Shown here piece after piece: positions 8,652-17,581 of a DNA stretch of 64,000 nt. Below the pieces are notes generated by a model that saw nothing but the letters and a program-made list of their open reading frames with translations, had not been told where the DNA came from and searched no databases. The DNA comes from Geodermatophilus nigrescens (GTDB lineage: Bacteria; Actinomycetota; Actinomycetes; Mycobacteriales; Geodermatophilaceae). The DNA lies in contig NZ_FQVX01000002.1 of NCBI RefSeq assembly GCF_900129495.1, positions 1,219,663 to 1,283,662 on the forward strand, read 5' to 3'. Both the position numbers and the translations under genes were made by a program. Each line of letters starts with the position of its first letter. Within the stretch, counting starts at the first letter, position 1.

Positions 8652-9341
8652 GTGTACGTGTCGTGGACGGCCCTGGAGCTCGGGGCCCCGGCCGCGGTGT
8701 GCCCCTGGCGGCCCGCCGGTGCCGCGTCCAGCCAGGCCGGCATCGCCGGTGCCGGACGGGCCGAGCTGCCCGAGGACCCCGGCACCTGGTGGTCGGTCCT
8801 CGGGACGTGGGACGACCCGGTGGAGGCGCTGCGCGCGGCACCGGCGCCCGGCGGCCCGGTGCGCGCCGCCTGGCACGTCGTCGTCCAGCCGGTGTCCTAC
8901 CGGGGCGACGCGGTGCTCGCCGGCGGCGCACGCCCCTTCGACCGGCTCCCCCGCCGCGGGAAGGTGGCCGGCGCCGCCGCCGTGATCACCCTGGCCGGGC
9001 TGGGGGACGACGCCGCGCGCACCGGGGAGTTCCTCGAGCGCTTCGGGGTCCTGGGCCGGCAGGTGGGCGACGCCCCCGGCTCCCTGGCCGCGCTCGTCCA
9101 GGCGCCGGACGACGGCGCCGTCCTCACCTTCTCCGCGTGGCGCACCCTGCGCGACGCCGTCACGTGGGCCTACCACCGGCCGGAGCACGCCGCCGCGGTC
9201 GCGCGGCACGAGGCCCACCGGCTGCTGCCGAGCACCGGCTTCCTCCGCTGTGCCGTCCTGGGCAGCTCCGGCACGCTCGGCGGCACCGACCCCCTCGCCG
9301 GCCTCACCGGCACCCCCGTCCTCCCGGAGGAGACCCCGTGA
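8652..9341 (+). CDS. Spheroidene monooxygenase (CrtA)-like / dimeric alpha-beta barrel protein
   Basis: The 229-residue protein shows the pattern of the CrtA-like family: GKVAGAAAVITLAGL, a GRQVGDAPG turn, then VLTFSAWRTLRDAVTWAYHR, followed by HEAHRLLPSTGF near the C terminus. Known members oxygenate carotenoids, but none of the carotenoid genes are nearby and sequence similarity is modest. A strong AGGAGG precedes the GTG. The stop overlaps the next gene by 4 bases (GTGA), so the pair is translationally coupled. The promoter is covered by two TetR operators. Substrate is unknown; a haem or flavin ligand is not evident from sequence. Confidence 0.65.
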   Translation: MYVSWTALELGAPAAVCPWRPAGAASSQAGIAGAGRAELPEDPGTWWSVLGTWDDPVEALRAAPAPGGPVRAAWHVVVQPVSYRGDAVLAGGARPFDRLPRRGKVAGAAAVITLAGLGDDAARTGEFLERFGVLGRQVGDAPGSLAALVQAPDDGAVLTFSAWRTLRDAVTWAYHRPEHAAAVARHEAHRLLPSTGFLRCAVLGSSGTLGGTDPLAGLTGTPVLPEETP

Positions 9342-9712
9342 CCACTGCCGATCACCTCGACCCCGTGGACGCCTACGGGGCGGCCTGGCTCGCCACCGAT
9401 GCCGCCGAGCGGCTGTCCCTGCTCGAGCGGGCCTGGGCGCCCGACGGCGTCTACTGCGACCCGCTCGCCCACGTCACCGGGCGCCAGGCGCTCTCCGACC
9501 ACATCGCCGGGACGCAGGAGCAGCTCGCCGGTGGCCGCGTGGAGGTGACCAGCCGCCCCGTGCGCCACCACGACAGCGCGCTGTTCCACTGGCGCATTAC
9601 CGACGCCGCCGGCACGACGGTGCTCACCGGCCTCGACGTGGTCCAGGTCGACGACGAGGGCCGCATCCGCCGGCTGACCGGCTTCTTCGACGACGCCCCG
9701 GCCCCATCCTGA
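9338..9712 (+). CDS. SnoaL/NTF2-like protein
   Basis: The 124-residue protein has the NTF2-like pattern: a helical start (DAYGAAWLATDAAERLSLLE), the WAPDGVYCDPLAHVTG motif, LSDHIAGTQEQL, and beta strands SALFHWRITD and GLDVVQVDDEGRI ending in LTGFF. Members act as small isomerases/cyclases or ligand binders. It is coupled by a GTGA overlap to the CrtA-like gene and so shares the TetR-regulated promoter. The pairing suggests both act on one small hydrophobic molecule. The specific reaction is not predictable. Confidence 0.8.
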   Translation: MTTADHLDPVDAYGAAWLATDAAERLSLLERAWAPDGVYCDPLAHVTGRQALSDHIAGTQEQLAGGRVEVTSRPVRHHDSALFHWRITDAAGTTVLTGLDVVQVDDEGRIRRLTGFFDDAPAPS

Positions 9713-9718
9713 CCGGCG

Positions 9719-10615
9719 TCAGGCCCGGAGCCACTCCGGGGTGAGGTCCCCGGTCGCGACGACGACCGCGGGGCCGCGCAGCACCGTCGTCGCCGGGGAG
9801 ACGTCGACCGTCAGCCGCCCACCCGGGACGTCGACGACGACCGTGCCGTGCTGCGGCCCCTCGGGTTCCGGCGACCGGGCGGCCAGCGCCGCGTAGGCCG
9901 TGGCGCACGCGCCGGTGCCGCAGGAGCGGGTCTCCCCCACCCCGCGCTCGTGCACCCGCAGGCGGACGTGCGCGTCGGCGCCCTCGGCGGGGCTCGCCAG
10001 CACCTGCACGAACTCGACGTTGACGCCCTCGGGGAACAGGCCGTCGTCGAAGCCCGGCTGGGCGGTCAGGTCGAGGGTGCCGAGGTCCGCGTCGGTCAGG
10101 CAGACCAGGTGCGGGTTGCCCATCGACACCGCCTGGCCGGGGAACGCCCGCCCGGCGACGGTGGCCTCGCCGTGCCCGAACGGCCGGGCGGGGCCCATGT
10201 CGACCCAGTAGCCGCCGCCCGCGTCGGCGCCCACCCGCCGCGGCCCGCCGCGGGTGCCCACGAGCACGCCGTCGGCGCAGGCGGCGCGGTCGAGCAGGCC
10301 CTCGGTGACCAGCACGTGCAGGAACAGCCGGATGCCGTTGCCGCACATCTCCGCGTGCGAGCCGTCGGCGTTGCGGTGGTCCATGAACCACTCGCACGCG
10401 TCGAGGTGATCGCCGAGGACGGCGGGGGCGTCGGGCACGTGCCGGCTGCGCACCACCCGCAGGACGCCGTCGCCGCCGAGGCCGGACCGGCGCTCGCACA
10501 GGCACCGGACGAGGGCGGCGTCGAGGCGGTCCTCGGGCCAGCGGTCCCCGTCGGGGTCGGGCAGGACGACGAAGTCGTTCTCGGTGCCGTGCCCGAGGAG
10601 GAACCGGTCGCTCAC
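9719..10615 (-). CDS. dapF: Diaminopimelate epimerase
   Basis: DapF converts LL- to meso-diaminopimelate for lysine and peptidoglycan synthesis. The 298-residue protein has both catalytic cysteine motifs: AEMCGNGIRLF and ETRSCGTGACATAYAAL. NPHLVCL and FPEGVNVEFVQV are the other conserved blocks. The GTG start overlaps the miaA stop by 4 bases, giving the operon order (235-aa dioxygenase-like)-miaA-dapF, all with GTGA junctions. Its 3' end is only 6 bases from the convergent SnoaL-like gene. Confidence 0.96.
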   Translation of the reverse strand: MSDRFLLGHGTENDFVVLPDPDGDRWPEDRLDAALVRCLCERRSGLGGDGVLRVVRSRHVPDAPAVLGDHLDACEWFMDHRNADGSHAEMCGNGIRLFLHVLVTEGLLDRAACADGVLVGTRGGPRRVGADAGGGYWVDMGPARPFGHGEATVAGRAFPGQAVSMGNPHLVCLTDADLGTLDLTAQPGFDDGLFPEGVNVEFVQVLASPAEGADAHVRLRVHERGVGETRSCGTGACATAYAALAARSPEPEGPQHGTVVVDVPGGRLTVDVSPATTVLRGPAVVVATGDLTPEWLRA

Positions 10616-11544
10616 CGCCCGATCGTACGGCCGGCGAGCAGCGCCTCGACCGCGCCGGCGAGGTCGGGGCGGGCGGCGTCGAACCACGCCGTCGCCGGGT
10701 CGCGGCGGAACCACGACCGCTGCCGGCGGACGAAGCGGCGGGTGGTGGTCACCGTGCGCTCGCGCGCCTCCTCGGGGGTCAGCTCGCCGTCGAGCTGGGC
10801 GAGCACCTGCGCGTAGCCGAGCGCCCGGGAGGCGGTGGGGCCCTCCCGCAGGCCCTCGGCCACCAGCGCCTCCACCTCGGCGACGAACCCGGCCGCCCAC
10901 ATCCGGTCCACCCGGGCGGCGACCCGCCCGTCGAGCTCGGCGACCTCCCGGTCCAGGCCGACGACGACGGCCGGGTAGCGCGGCCGCGGCTCGGGCAGCG
11001 TGGCGCGGAACGGCCCGCCGGTCAGCTCCACCACCTCCAGCGCGCGCACGATCCGCCGGCCGTTGGAGGGCAGGACGGCGGCCGCGGCGGCCGGGTCGAC
11101 GGCGGCCAGCCGGGCGTGCAGCGCAGCGGGCCCGGACGCCTCCAGCTCGGCCTGCAGGCGGGCCCGCACGGCGGGGTCGGTGCCGGGGATGTCGAGGTCG
11201 TCGAGGACGGCGCGCGCGTACAGGCCCGACCCGCCGACCAGCAGCGGGAGCCGGCCCGCCGCCCGCAGCCGGTCGACCTCCGCCCGGGCCAGCCGCGCGT
11301 ACTCCGCCACCGACGCCGCCTGCCGCACCGGCCAGACGTCGAGCAGGTGGTGCGGCACGCCCCGGCGCTCGGCGGCGTCGGGCTTGGCGGTGCCGATGTC
11401 CATGCCGCGGTAGAGCTGCATGGAGTCGGCGTTGACCACCTCGCCGCCGAGCCGCCGCGCCAGCTCCACCGCCAGCGCGGTCTTGCCGGTGGCGGTGGGG
11501 CCCACCACCGCGACCACGGGCGGCAGCGCACCCCCCGCGGTCAC
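10612..11544 (-). CDS. miaA: tRNA dimethylallyltransferase
   Basis: MiaA adds the dimethylallyl group to A37 of tRNAs reading UNN codons, the substrate later methylthiolated by MiaB. The 310-residue protein has the P-loop VVGPTATGKTALAVELA, NADSMQLYRGMDIGTAKP, HHLLDVW, LVGGSGLYARAVLDDL and RRFVRRQRSWFRRD. A longer open frame running in from upstream is an artefact; the GTG chosen overlaps the upstream stop by 4 bases. miaB lies about 2.7 kb away on the same strand. Confidence 0.96.
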   Translation of the reverse strand: MTAGGALPPVVAVVGPTATGKTALAVELARRLGGEVVNADSMQLYRGMDIGTAKPDAAERRGVPHHLLDVWPVRQAASVAEYARLARAEVDRLRAAGRLPLLVGGSGLYARAVLDDLDIPGTDPAVRARLQAELEASGPAALHARLAAVDPAAAAAVLPSNGRRIVRALEVVELTGGPFRATLPEPRPRYPAVVVGLDREVAELDGRVAARVDRMWAAGFVAEVEALVAEGLREGPTASRALGYAQVLAQLDGELTPEEARERTVTTTRRFVRRQRSWFRRDPATAWFDAARPDLAGAVEALLAGRTIGR

Positions 11545-12248
11545 CGGGCGGTCCAGGACGCCACCAGGTAGCCGACGCCGAACGGCGCCTCGTCGGCGAG
11601 CAGCCGCGCCTCGACGTGGCGCCCGGCCAGCAGCGCCCCGACCGCCCGCCACACCGGCACGCCGGCCGCCATCAGCCGCGCCCCCTCGGCGGCGTCGAGG
11701 CCGGCCAGCGCGGCGGCGTCCCCGGTCGCGAGCGCGGCGGCGACGGCGGCGTCGAAGGGGGCGGCGGCCTCGTCGAGGTGCCCGGGCGCCTTGACGCCAC
11801 GCCGCGCCGACCCGTCCCCCAGAGCCAGCACGCCGACCGTCCCGGACAGCCCCGCGACGACGGCGGCGAGGTCCCGCGGGCCGGCGCCCACCCGGGTCCC
11901 GGCGTGCCCCGCCTCGTCCAGCAGCCAGGCGCCGACGGTCAGGCCGGGCGGCGTCCGGCGCCCGCCCGGCCGCACCCCGCCGGACAGCGGCACCTCGACG
12001 TCGACGCCGAAGCCGCGCAGGTCCCCGGCGTCGCCCTGCCCGTAGCGGCCCTCGGCGTCGGGGGACACGAGGACGACGACCTCGGGACCGGCCGCGAGCA
12101 GCGCGTCGAGGGCCGCGGCGCAGGCGGCGCGCAGCCCGGCGGTGTCCGCGGCGGCGCGGCCGGCGACCCGCGGGAGGAGCAGCGGGGGGCACGGGCAGAA
12201 GGCGACCGACAGCGGCGGCGTGCCGGTCGGGCCGGGCGGGCTGCTCAC
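11541..12248 (-). CDS. Class III extradiol dioxygenase-like (LigB/MEMO-fold) protein
   Basis: The 235-residue protein resembles the conserved actinobacterial LigB-like protein found next to miaA. It starts with LSVAFCPCPPLLLPRVAG and continues with PEVVVLVSPDAEGRYG and VGVLALGDGSARRG, ending EAPFGVGYLVASW. The usual metal-binding histidines of true extradiol dioxygenases are not obvious: Cys and Pro occupy the N-terminal motif. It may therefore be a non-catalytic MEMO-type protein. The GTG start is 40 bases from the divergent DUF349 gene, and the stop overlaps miaA. Confidence 0.75.
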   Translation of the reverse strand: MSSPPGPTGTPPLSVAFCPCPPLLLPRVAGRAAADTAGLRAACAAALDALLAAGPEVVVLVSPDAEGRYGQGDAGDLRGFGVDVEVPLSGGVRPGGRRTPPGLTVGAWLLDEAGHAGTRVGAGPRDLAAVVAGLSGTVGVLALGDGSARRGVKAPGHLDEAAAPFDAAVAAALATGDAAALAGLDAAEGARLMAAGVPVWRAVGALLAGRHVEARLLADEAPFGVGYLVASWTAR

Positions 12249-12275
12249 CGCACGAGTGTCGCGGATGCGGCGTGG

Positions 12276-12281
12276 GACACT
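12276..12281 (+). promoter_or_regulatory. Leaderless -10-like element of the DUF349 gene
   Basis: GACACT ends 7 bases before the GTG start, with no Shine-Dalgarno. The same GGGGACACT or GGGACACT string precedes lhr and nei at the same distance. Confidence 0.45.
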
Positions 12282-12288
12282 GCGGTGC

Positions 12289-13767
12289 GTGTCGAGCACG
12301 GAGAACCCCGGAGACGGGTCGCAGCAGGTCCCCACGCCCGAGACGGCGGGTCCCGACGCGGTCACCCCCGACGCGGGGACGCCCGCCGCCCCCACCCCGG
12401 AGGCGGCCGCGCTGGCCGACCCGACGGCGGATGCGGCGCCCGTCGCGGAGCCGACGACCGAGCCAACCGCGGAGACCCCCGCCGAGGTCCCGGCCGAGGC
12501 CGCCCCGGAGCAGGCCGCCCCGGTGCCGCACGCCCCGGAGACCGCGGTGGCCGCCACCTCGGACCCCGCGCAGTGGGGCCGCGTCGACGACGAGGGCACC
12601 GTCTACGTGCGCACCGCCGACGGCGAGCGCGCCGTCGGGTCCTGGCAGGCCGGCGAGCCCGCCGCCGGGCTCGCGCACTTCGCCCGCCGCTACGACGACC
12701 TCGCCACCGAGGTGTCGCTGCTCGAGGCACGGCTCAAGGCGCACACCGGAAACCCCTCGGAGATCAAGACCAAGGCGCAGGCGCTCGCCGAGACCATCCC
12801 CACCGCCACCGCCGTCGGCGACCTCGACGGCCTGGCCGCCCGCGCCCGCGCGATGGTGGAGACCGCCGACTCCGCGGCCGCCGAGTCGCGCGCCGAGAAG
12901 GCCGCCGCCCGCGCCGCGCAGGTCGCCCGCAAGGAGGCGCTGGCCGCCGAGGCGGAGCAGATCGCCGCGGAGTCGACGTCGTGGAAGGCCGCCGGCGACC
13001 GCCTCAAGGCGATCGTCGAGGAGTGGAAGACCATCCGCGGCATCGACCGCAAGACCGACGAGGCGCTGTGGACCCGGTTCGCCGCGGCCCGCGACGCCTT
13101 CGGCCGGCGGCGCGGCGCGCACTTCGCCGCGCTCGACGCGCAGCGCGGTGAGGCGCGGGCGGCCAAGCAGGAGCTGATCGCCGAGGCGCAGCGGCTGTCG
13201 GCGTCGACCGACTGGGGCCCGACCAGCGCCGCCATGCGCTCGCTGATGGACCGGTGGAAGGCCGTGCCGCGCACCGGCCGCGACGGCGACGACGACCTGT
13301 GGAAGCAGTTCCGCGCCGCGCAGGACGTCTTCTTCAGCGCCCGCTCCGAGTCCGACAAGGCGCGCAACAGCGAGCAGGCCGCCAACCAGCAGGCCAAGGA
13401 GGAGCTGCTCGCCGAGGCCGAGAAGCTCGACCCCTCCACCGACCTGCGCGGCGCCCAGGCGGCGCTGCGGCGGATCCAGGAGCGCTACGACGCGATCGGC
13501 CACGTGCCGCGCGGCGCGATGCGCTCGCTGGAGGACCGCATGCAGGCCGTCGAGCAGCGGGTGCGCGGCGCGGCCGACGCCGGCCGGGTGCGCACCGCGC
13601 CGGAGAACCCGATGGTCACCTCGATGCGCGCAGCGGTGACCAAGGCCGAGGAGCAGCTGGCCAAGGCCGAGGCGTCCGGGGACGCCCGGCGCATCTCGCA
13701 GGCGCAGGCCGACCTGGCCACCCGCCGCGAGTGGCTGGCCGAGGCCGAGAAGGCCGCCCGGCGGTGA
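12289..13767 (+). CDS. DUF349 coiled-coil protein
   Basis: The 492-residue protein has an N-terminal Pro/Ala/Glu/Thr-rich disordered region (residues 1-90), then a WGRVDDEGTVYVRT strand region. Several DUF349 repeats rich in Trp and charge follow (TSWKAAGDRLKAIVEEWKTI, STDWGPTSAAMRSLMDRWKA, DLRGAQAALRRIQERYDAIG). The C terminus is a long charged coiled coil. DUF349 proteins are widespread in actinobacteria beside miaA/miaB; no biochemical role is established that I can rely on. The GTG lacks a Shine-Dalgarno and has a GACACT element 7 bases upstream. The stop overlaps the GNAT gene (GTGA). Confidence 0.88.
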   Translation: MSSTENPGDGSQQVPTPETAGPDAVTPDAGTPAAPTPEAAALADPTADAAPVAEPTTEPTAETPAEVPAEAAPEQAAPVPHAPETAVAATSDPAQWGRVDDEGTVYVRTADGERAVGSWQAGEPAAGLAHFARRYDDLATEVSLLEARLKAHTGNPSEIKTKAQALAETIPTATAVGDLDGLAARARAMVETADSAAAESRAEKAAARAAQVARKEALAAEAEQIAAESTSWKAAGDRLKAIVEEWKTIRGIDRKTDEALWTRFAAARDAFGRRRGAHFAALDAQRGEARAAKQELIAEAQRLSASTDWGPTSAAMRSLMDRWKAVPRTGRDGDDDLWKQFRAAQDVFFSARSESDKARNSEQAANQQAKEELLAEAEKLDPSTDLRGAQAALRRIQERYDAIGHVPRGAMRSLEDRMQAVEQRVRGAADAGRVRTAPENPMVTSMRAAVTKAEEQLAKAEASGDARRISQAQADLATRREWLAEAEKAARR

Positions 13768-14267
13768 CCGGGCCGGGGCACGCCCCCGGGGTCCGTGTGC
13801 GCGAGGCGGGCGACGGCGACCACGCCGCCGTCCGGCGGATGCTGACCGCCTACCACCTCACGACCGAGCGCGAGAAGGGCTGCCCGGTCGACGACGCCGC
13901 CCGGCTCCCCTCCGCGTACCGCGCGGAGATCGCCGCCGGGCGGCCCGCGACCGGCCGGCTCTTCCTCCTCCTCGACGACGACGCGGGCGCGGTCGGCACG
14001 TACGTGCTCGCGCCGACGCCGGACCGGTCGACCGCCGAGCTCAAGCGGCTCTGGGTCGAGCCGGCGGAGCGGGGCCGGGGGCTGGGCGAGCTGGCCCTCC
14101 GGGACGCCGTCCGGCGGTGCGCGGAGGCCGGGACCGGGACGCTCCGGCTCAGCGTGTGGGAGTGGCGGTCCGCGGCGATCTCGCTCTACCGCCGGATGGG
14201 CTTCACCGACCACCCGCCGTGGGACCCGCGCCCCGGCCTCGTCTGCCTGGGACGGCGCACGGGCTGA
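13764..14267 (+). CDS. GNAT-family N-acetyltransferase
   Basis: The 167-residue protein has the acetyl-CoA-binding motif A (LKRLWVEPAERGRGLGELAL, with Q/RxxGxG as RGRGLG) and motif B (LSVWEWRSAAISLYRRMGF). The acceptor substrate is not deducible. It is translationally coupled to the DUF349 gene and convergent with miaB, with a shared hairpin at the 3' end. Confidence 0.85.
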   Translation: MTGPGHAPGVRVREAGDGDHAAVRRMLTAYHLTTEREKGCPVDDAARLPSAYRAEIAAGRPATGRLFLLLDDDAGAVGTYVLAPTPDRSTAELKRLWVEPAERGRGLGELALRDAVRRCAEAGTGTLRLSVWEWRSAAISLYRRMGFTDHPPWDPRPGLVCLGRRTG

Positions 14268-14268
14268 C

Positions 14269-14292
14269 GCCGGCTGCCGGTCAGCAGCCGGC
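14269..14292. terminator. Hairpin shared by convergent GNAT gene and miaB
   Basis: GCCGGCTGC at 14269-14277 pairs with GCAGCCGGC at 14284-14292 with a 6-base loop. It overlaps the last codons of miaB. Confidence 0.55.
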
Positions 14293-15756
14293 GGTCGCCG
14301 GGAGCGGCGCGGGGACGCCGATCGACGGCATGCCCAGGGAGACGCCGGGCGTCGTCGGCCGGGTGCCGGCCTCGTGCGCGTCGCCGGCGCGGGTGCGGCG
14401 GTGCGACAGCAGCGGCCCGTCGGCGACCAGGTGGTGCGGCGCGGCCGCCGTCACGACGGTCTCGACGACGTCGCCCGGGCGCACGCCCTCGCCGCCCGCG
14501 AAGTGCACCAGCCGCCCGTCGCGGGCGCGGCCGCTCATCCGCCCGGTGCGGGCGTCCTTGCTGCCCTCCCCCGCCGCGGCCAGCAGCTCCACCGTGCGCC
14601 CGACCTGCGCGCGGTTCTCGGCCCAGCTGATCTCGTCCTGCAGGGCGGTCAGCCGCAGGTAGCGCTCCTGCACGACCTCCTTGGGCAGCTGGCCGTCCAT
14701 CTCGGCGGCCGGCGTCCCGGGACGCTTGGAGTACTGGAAGGTGAAGGCGCTGGCGAAGCGCGCCTGCCGGACCACCTCGAGGGTCTGCTCGAAGTCGGCC
14801 TCGGTCTCGCCGGGGAACCCGACGATGACGTCGGTGGTGATGGCGGCGTCGGGCATCGCGGCGCGGACCCGGTCGATGATCCCGAGGTAGCGCTCCTGCC
14901 GGTAGCCGCGGCGCATGCGGCGCAGGACGTCGTCGGACCCGCTCTGCAGCGGCATGTGCAGCTGGTGGCACACCGCGGGCGTCCCGGCCATGGCCTCGAT
15001 GACGTCGTCGGTGAACTCCCGCGGGTGCGGGCTGGTGAACCGGACCCGCTCCAGGCCCTCGATGCGGCCGGTGGCGCGCAGCAGGTCGGCGAAGGCGCCG
15101 CGGTCGCGGAAGCCGACGCCGTAGGCGTTGACGTTCTGGCCGAGCAGGGTCACCTCGAGCACGCCCTGGTCTACGAGCGCCTGCACCTCGGCGAGGATCT
15201 CGCCGGGCCGTCGGTCCTCCTCCTTGCCGCGCAGCGACGGGACGATGCAGAACGTGCAGGTGTTGTTGCACCCCACGCTGATCGACACCCAGCCGGAGTA
15301 GGCCGAGTCCCGCTTGGCGGGCAGCGTGGACGGGAAGACCTCGAGCGCCTCGGCGATCTCCACCTGGGCCTCGGCGTTGTGCCGGGCGCGCTCGAGCAGC
15401 GCCGGCAGCGACCCGACGTTGTGGGTGCCGAAGACGACGTCGACCCAGGGCGCGCGACGCACGATCTCGCCGCGGTCCTTCTGCGCCAGGCACCCGCCGA
15501 CGGCGATCTGCATCCCCGGGTGCGCGTCCTTCACCGGGCGCAGGTGGCCGAGGTTGCCGTAGAGGCGGTTGTCGGCGTTCTCCCGCACCGCGCAGGTGTT
15601 GAGCACGACGACGTCGGCGTCGGCCCCCTCGGGCGCGGCGGCGTACCCCGCGGCCTCGAGCAGGCCGGAGAGGCGCTCGGAGTCGTGCACGTTCATCTGG
15701 CACCCGTAGGTGCGCACGCGGTAGGTGCGCTGCGGGCTGTCGACCTCGGTTCCCAT
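14281..15756 (-). CDS. miaB: tRNA-2-methylthio-N6-dimethylallyladenosine synthase
   Basis: MiaB is a radical-SAM enzyme with two iron-sulfur clusters that methylthiolates i6A37. The 491-residue protein has the N-terminal UPF0004 cysteines ([30 protein letters not shown]) and the radical-SAM motif [15 protein letters not shown] (CxxxCxxC). A C-terminal TRAM-like domain follows ([20 protein letters not shown]). A TACCCT hexamer lies 10 bases before the ATG, so the mRNA leader would be only a few bases. miaA upstream in the pathway is close by on the same strand. Confidence 0.97.
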   Translation of the reverse strand: MGTEVDSPQRTYRVRTYGCQMNVHDSERLSGLLEAAGYAAAPEGADADVVVLNTCAVRENADNRLYGNLGHLRPVKDAHPGMQIAVGGCLAQKDRGEIVRRAPWVDVVFGTHNVGSLPALLERARHNAEAQVEIAEALEVFPSTLPAKRDSAYSGWVSISVGCNNTCTFCIVPSLRGKEEDRRPGEILAEVQALVDQGVLEVTLLGQNVNAYGVGFRDRGAFADLLRATGRIEGLERVRFTSPHPREFTDDVIEAMAGTPAVCHQLHMPLQSGSDDVLRRMRRGYRQERYLGIIDRVRAAMPDAAITTDVIVGFPGETEADFEQTLEVVRQARFASAFTFQYSKRPGTPAAEMDGQLPKEVVQERYLRLTALQDEISWAENRAQVGRTVELLAAAGEGSKDARTGRMSGRARDGRLVHFAGGEGVRPGDVVETVVTAAAPHHLVADGPLLSHRRTRAGDAHEAGTRPTTPGVSLGMPSIGVPAPLPATAGC

Positions 15757-15855
15757 GGCGGCATCGAGGGTACGGCGCGGCTCCGGTCACACGGCGTCAC
15801 CGACTCCGTTACTGGATCGTGACGGCCCCGGGACCACCGCGTCCCCGCGCGGCCC

Positions 15856-15861
15856 TAGGGT
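15856..15861 (+). promoter_or_regulatory. Leaderless -10 element of gluA
   Basis: TAGGGT ends 7 bases before the gluA GTG. The same hexamer precedes the 36-aa gene (27809) and the PfkB kinase gene (38635) at nearly the same distance. Confidence 0.65.
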
Positions 15862-15868
15862 CCTCCTG

Positions 15869-16624
15869 GTGACCAGCCAGCTAGCCGGAGGACCTCTCGT
15901 CCAGCTGACCGGCGTCAACAAGTGGTTCGGTGAGCTGCACGTGCTGCAGGACATCGACCTCTCGATCGACCGCGGCGAGGTCGTCGTCGTCATCGGGCCG
16001 TCGGGCTCGGGCAAGTCGACGCTGTGCCGGACGATCAACCGGCTCGAGACGATCCAGCAGGGCGAGATCCGCATCGACGGCGAGAAGCTGCCCGAGGAGG
16101 GCAAGGCGCTCGCCCGGCTGCGCAGCGACGTCGGGATGGTGTTCCAGAGCTTCAACCTGTTCGCGCACAAGACGATCCTCGAGAACGTCACGCTCGCCCC
16201 GACGAAGGTGCGCCGGCAGTCGAAGGCGCAGGCCGAGCAGCGGGCGCGGGAGCTCCTGGACCGGGTCGGCGTCGGCCACCAGGCCGACAAGTACCCGGCA
16301 CAGCTGTCCGGCGGCCAGCAGCAGCGGGTGGCGATCGCCCGGGCGCTGGCCATGGACCCCAAGGTGATCCTCTTCGACGAGCCGACCTCGGCGCTCGACC
16401 CGGAGATGATCAACGAGGTCCTCGACGTCATGACGACGCTGGCCCGCGAGGGCATGACCATGGTCGTCGTCACCCACGAGATGGGCTTCGCCCGCCGGGC
16501 GGCCAACCGCGTCGTCTTCATGGACGGCGGCCGGATCGTCGAGGCCGCCGAGCCGGAGACGTTCTTCTCGAACCCGCGCTCGGAGCGGGCCCGCGACTTC
16601 CTCTCCAAGATCCTCAACCACTAG
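15869..16624 (+). CDS. gluA: Amino-acid (glutamate-type) ABC transporter ATP-binding protein
   Basis: This 251-residue ATPase energises a polar amino-acid importer. It has Walker [15 protein letters not shown]-loop [11 protein letters not shown], signature [17 protein letters not shown], Walker [12 protein letters not shown] and the H-loop VVVTHEMGF. The close match to HisP/GlnQ/GluA and the gluABCD gene order, as in Corynebacterium, point to glutamate uptake, although aspartate or glutamine cannot be excluded. First gene of the operon, apparently leaderless. Confidence 0.94.
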   Translation: MTSQLAGGPLVQLTGVNKWFGELHVLQDIDLSIDRGEVVVVIGPSGSGKSTLCRTINRLETIQQGEIRIDGEKLPEEGKALARLRSDVGMVFQSFNLFAHKTILENVTLAPTKVRRQSKAQAEQRARELLDRVGVGHQADKYPAQLSGGQQQRVAIARALAMDPKVILFDEPTSALDPEMINEVLDVMTTLAREGMTMVVVTHEMGFARRAANRVVFMDGGRIVEAAEPETFFSNPRSERARDFLSKILNH

Positions 16625-16644
16625 AACCCACGGGAGGACACCCC

Positions 16645-17538
16645 ATGCGCACCACCCGGAAGGTGGCGGCCCTCGCCGCCCTCGGCCTCACCCTCGCCGC
16701 CTGCTCCAGCGAGGCGGGCAGCCAGGCCGAGGAGTCGGCGTCCAGCGCCCCCACCGCCGCCGAGGACGTCGACTTCCCCGAGGGCTCGACGATGGCCGAG
16801 CTCAACGAGGCCGGCGCGATCACCATCGGCACCAAGTACGACCAGCCCGGGTTCGGCCTGCTCAACCCGCAGTCGGGCGCCCCCGAGGGCTTCGACGTCG
16901 AGATCGCCAAGATCGTGGCCGCCGAGCTCGGCATCCCCGAGGACGGCATCACCTGGACCGAGACGGTGTCGGCCAACCGCGAGCCGTTCATCCAGAACGG
17001 CCAGGTCGACATGGTCGTGGCCACCTACACGATCAACGACGCCCGCAAGCAGGTCGTCGACTTCGCCGGCCCGTACTACGTCGCCGGCCAGGACATCATG
17101 GTCGCCGAGGGCAACCCCGAGGGCATCGAGGGCCCGGAGGACCTGGCCGGCAAGACGGTCTGCTCGGTCGAGGGCTCCACCCCCGCCCAGCGGATCCGGG
17201 ACGAGTACCCCGAGGCCAACCTCGTGACCTACGACGTCTACTCCAAGTGCGCCGACGACCTGCGCAACGGCGGGGTCCAGGCCGTCACCACCGACAACGT
17301 CATCCTCACCGGCCTGGTCGCCGGCAGCGACGGCGCGTTCGAGCTCGTGGGCAACCCCTTCACCGAGGAGCCCTACGGCATCGGCATGGAGCTCGGCGAC
17401 ACCGACTTCCGCAACTTCGTCAACGACGTGCTCGAGGAGTCCTTCGAGGACGGCCGCTGGGCCGACGCCTGGGACCGCACCGCCGGAGCGATCACCGGCG
17501 AGGAGGCCCCCGAGCCGCCGTCGGTCGACCGCTACTGA
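16645..17538 (+). CDS. gluB: Glutamate-type ABC transporter substrate-binding lipoprotein
   Basis: The 297-residue protein has a lipoprotein signal with lipobox LAAC at Cys22. An SBP_bac_3 (cluster F) fold follows: AITIGTKYDQPGFGL, EGFDVEIAKIVAAELG, VDMVVATYTINDARKQVVDFAGPYY, and KTVCSVEGSTPAQRI. Two extracytoplasmic cysteines (CSVEGS and YSKCADDL) probably form a disulfide, as in other GluB proteins. ATG with GGGAGGA upstream, 20 bases after gluA. A strong hairpin follows the gene, expected to raise binding-protein levels relative to the permeases. Confidence 0.94.
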   Translation: MRTTRKVAALAALGLTLAACSSEAGSQAEESASSAPTAAEDVDFPEGSTMAELNEAGAITIGTKYDQPGFGLLNPQSGAPEGFDVEIAKIVAAELGIPEDGITWTETVSANREPFIQNGQVDMVVATYTINDARKQVVDFAGPYYVAGQDIMVAEGNPEGIEGPEDLAGKTVCSVEGSTPAQRIRDEYPEANLVTYDVYSKCADDLRNGGVQAVTTDNVILTGLVAGSDGAFELVGNPFTEEPYGIGMELGDTDFRNFVNDVLEESFEDGRWADAWDRTAGAITGEEAPEPPSVDRY

Positions 17539-17546
17539 GCACCGCG

Positions 17547-17581
17547 GTGCCGCCGGGCGGGTCTCCCCCGCCCGGCGGCAC
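17547..17581 (+). terminator. Intercistronic hairpin between gluB and gluC
   Basis: A perfect 15-bp stem, GTGCCGCCGGGCGGG at 17547-17561 pairing with 17567-17581, around a 5-base loop, starts 9 bases after the gluB stop. Such hairpins behind binding-protein genes act as partial terminators or 3'-end stabilisers. No U-tract is present. Confidence 0.7.
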
